The translations under genes were made by a program, and so were the position numbers. Below, piece by piece: positions 6,243-6,958 of a stretch of DNA of 6,958 bases. The DNA comes from Bacteroidales bacterium (GTDB lineage: Bacteria; Bacteroidota; Bacteroidia; Bacteroidales; JAAUTT01): positions 1 through 6,958 of the forward strand of contig JAAUTT010000232.1 in NCBI GenBank assembly GCA_012031335.1, in the 5' to 3' direction. The notes under the pieces were generated by a model, which saw nothing but the letters and a program-made list of their open reading frames with translations, was not told where the DNA came from and searched no databases. Position 1 is the first letter of the stretch. Each line of letters begins with the position of its first letter.

Positions 6243-6958
6243 ATGAAGAACTTACTGCTCAATATTTTTATACTGTCAATTATTTGCAGGTTAAATGTTT
6301 CTGCACAATCCAACTTCTCTGCAACTCATGTTAAAGGTTGCGATACACTTACAACTCAATTTTTATATAATAACTTCTTAGCTGCTACCAGCTATAAATG
6401 GACTTTCGGAGATGGTTCGGAAAGCACCGAAGCCAGCCCGCAACATAAATATAATAAGCCGGGAAAATATCTGGTTTCGGTAAAAATTAACGGAACCGAC
6501 TCTGTTGGAAAAGCAGATTATATTTTAATAGGGAAGACCCCTAAAGCGGAGTTTACATTTCGTGATACAATGGAATATGGCTCCTATACAATGGCGTTTA
6601 ACCCTTCATCGCAGACAGCTACAGAATTTCCTTACAGTTATAGCTGGAATTTCTCGGACGGAGCAACCTCATCATCACCCTATTTTGTGCATCAATTCGA
6701 TACAACGGGGAATTATACCGCACAGCTAATTATAACAGATACACAGGGATGTGCTGATACAATTATTAAGGCAGTAAAAGTTCAGAATAAACTTGATGTT
6801 CCAACAGTATTTACTCCCAACGACGATGCTATAAACGATTTGTTTATTGTGGAAGGAGATGGAAAAACAACTTATCTGATTCAGATTTTTAGCCGCAGCG
6901 GTATAAAAGTATTCGAAAATAAGGCAAAAGTACTTGTGTGGGATGGAAGAATGTTTTC
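6243..6958 (+). CDS. Secreted PKD-domain protein with gliding-motility/T9SS C-terminal domain (CHU_C), 3' end missing
   Basis: ATG 6243-6245 opens a frame still unbroken at the window edge (238 codons). A signal peptide covers residues 1-22 (hydrophobic LLLNIFILSII, likely cut after VSAQ). Two PKD-like beta-sandwich domains follow: about 23-97, with YKWTFGDGS (51-59) and PGKYLVSVKI, and about 100-181, with YSWNFSDGA (133-141) and TGNYTAQLIITD. From about 186 the CHU_C / gliding-motility-associated C-terminal domain begins with VPTVFTPNDDAIND, continues with YLIQIFSRSGIKVFE and reaches WDGRMF at the edge. In known proteins this domain directs export through the type IX secretion system and surface attachment. 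The usual glycines of FTPNGDGIND are replaced by Asp and Ala here. About 30-40 residues should be missing. The protein would be short for this class, around 275 residues, with adhesion or matrix binding the usual role and the partner unknown. Confidence 0.92.
   Translation, partial: MKNLLLNIFILSIICRLNVSAQSNFSATHVKGCDTLTTQFLYNNFLAATSYKWTFGDGSESTEASPQHKYNKPGKYLVSVKINGTDSVGKADYILIGKTPKAEFTFRDTMEYGSYTMAFNPSSQTATEFPYSYSWNFSDGATSSSPYFVHQFDTTGNYTAQLIITDTQGCADTIIKAVKVQNKLDVPTVFTPNDDAINDLFIVEGDGKTTYLIQIFSRSGIKVFENKAKVLVWDGRMF

Noticed and set aside
1..6958. Transposon, phage, toxin-antitoxin or defence system
   Set aside because: No transposase, integrase, terminal inverted repeats, target duplications or known defence domains are visible, and all intact genes have ordinary metabolic, membrane or surface roles.
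1..6958. tRNA or rRNA genes
   Set aside because: I saw no cloverleaf-like T-loop motif or rRNA signature in the gene-free stretches.

Overview
The window looks like chromosome from a member of the Bacteroidota, most likely order Bacteroidales or a relative. It carries a SusD/RagB starch-binding-type lipoprotein, a secreted GH26 beta-mannanase, a PKD-domain protein ending in the gliding-motility/type IX secretion C-terminal domain, and signal peptides ending in the 'FSFSQ'/'VSAQ' style common in that phylum. Intergenic DNA is AT-rich and has no strong Shine-Dalgarno sequences. The species cannot be named from the sequence alone.

Layout. (1) Positions 1-1491, plus strand: the C-terminal part of a SusD-family protein, the tail of a polysaccharide utilisation locus lying to the left, closed by a strong intrinsic terminator at 1577-1610. 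(2) Positions 1611-1986: a gene-free stretch with a five-copy 23-bp tandem repeat, a degenerate GTC-rich short repeat and two short palindromes. (3) Positions 1987-4425, minus strand: thyA (thymidylate synthase), folA (dihydrofolate reductase) and a GH26 beta-mannanase, read in that order with gaps of 31 and 22 bp. (4) Positions 4517-5951, minus strand: a two-gene unit, a small secreted protein of unknown function followed 2 bp later by a multi-spanning Gate-domain (nucleoside recognition, SpmA/SpmB-like) membrane protein. (5) Positions 5952-6242: divergent intergenic region. (6) Positions 6243-6958, plus strand: start of a secreted PKD/CHU_C protein that runs off the right edge.

How the genes fit together. 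ThyA turns dUMP into dTMP and leaves dihydrofolate, which FolA reduces back to tetrahydrofolate, so the pair is a classic functional couple. The mannanase behind it has no obvious metabolic link; it may be co-transcribed or have its own promoter. The SusD gene is convergent to the mannanase, and no mannan specificity can be read from it.

The main oddity is that reading frames between about 2050 and 4600 are broken. thyA needs three single-base corrections, folA one and the Gate-domain gene one, all in mononucleotide runs. The mannanase has an in-frame TAA followed by a perfectly sensible GH26 C-terminus. After correction thyA gives exactly 264 residues, and its catalytic residues fall at the same numbers as in E. 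coli ThyA. The flanking genes (SusD, the small secreted protein, PKD) read through cleanly. Homopolymer sequencing or assembly error is the simplest explanation, and real decay is the alternative. I did not find a convincing new defence or mobile system here.
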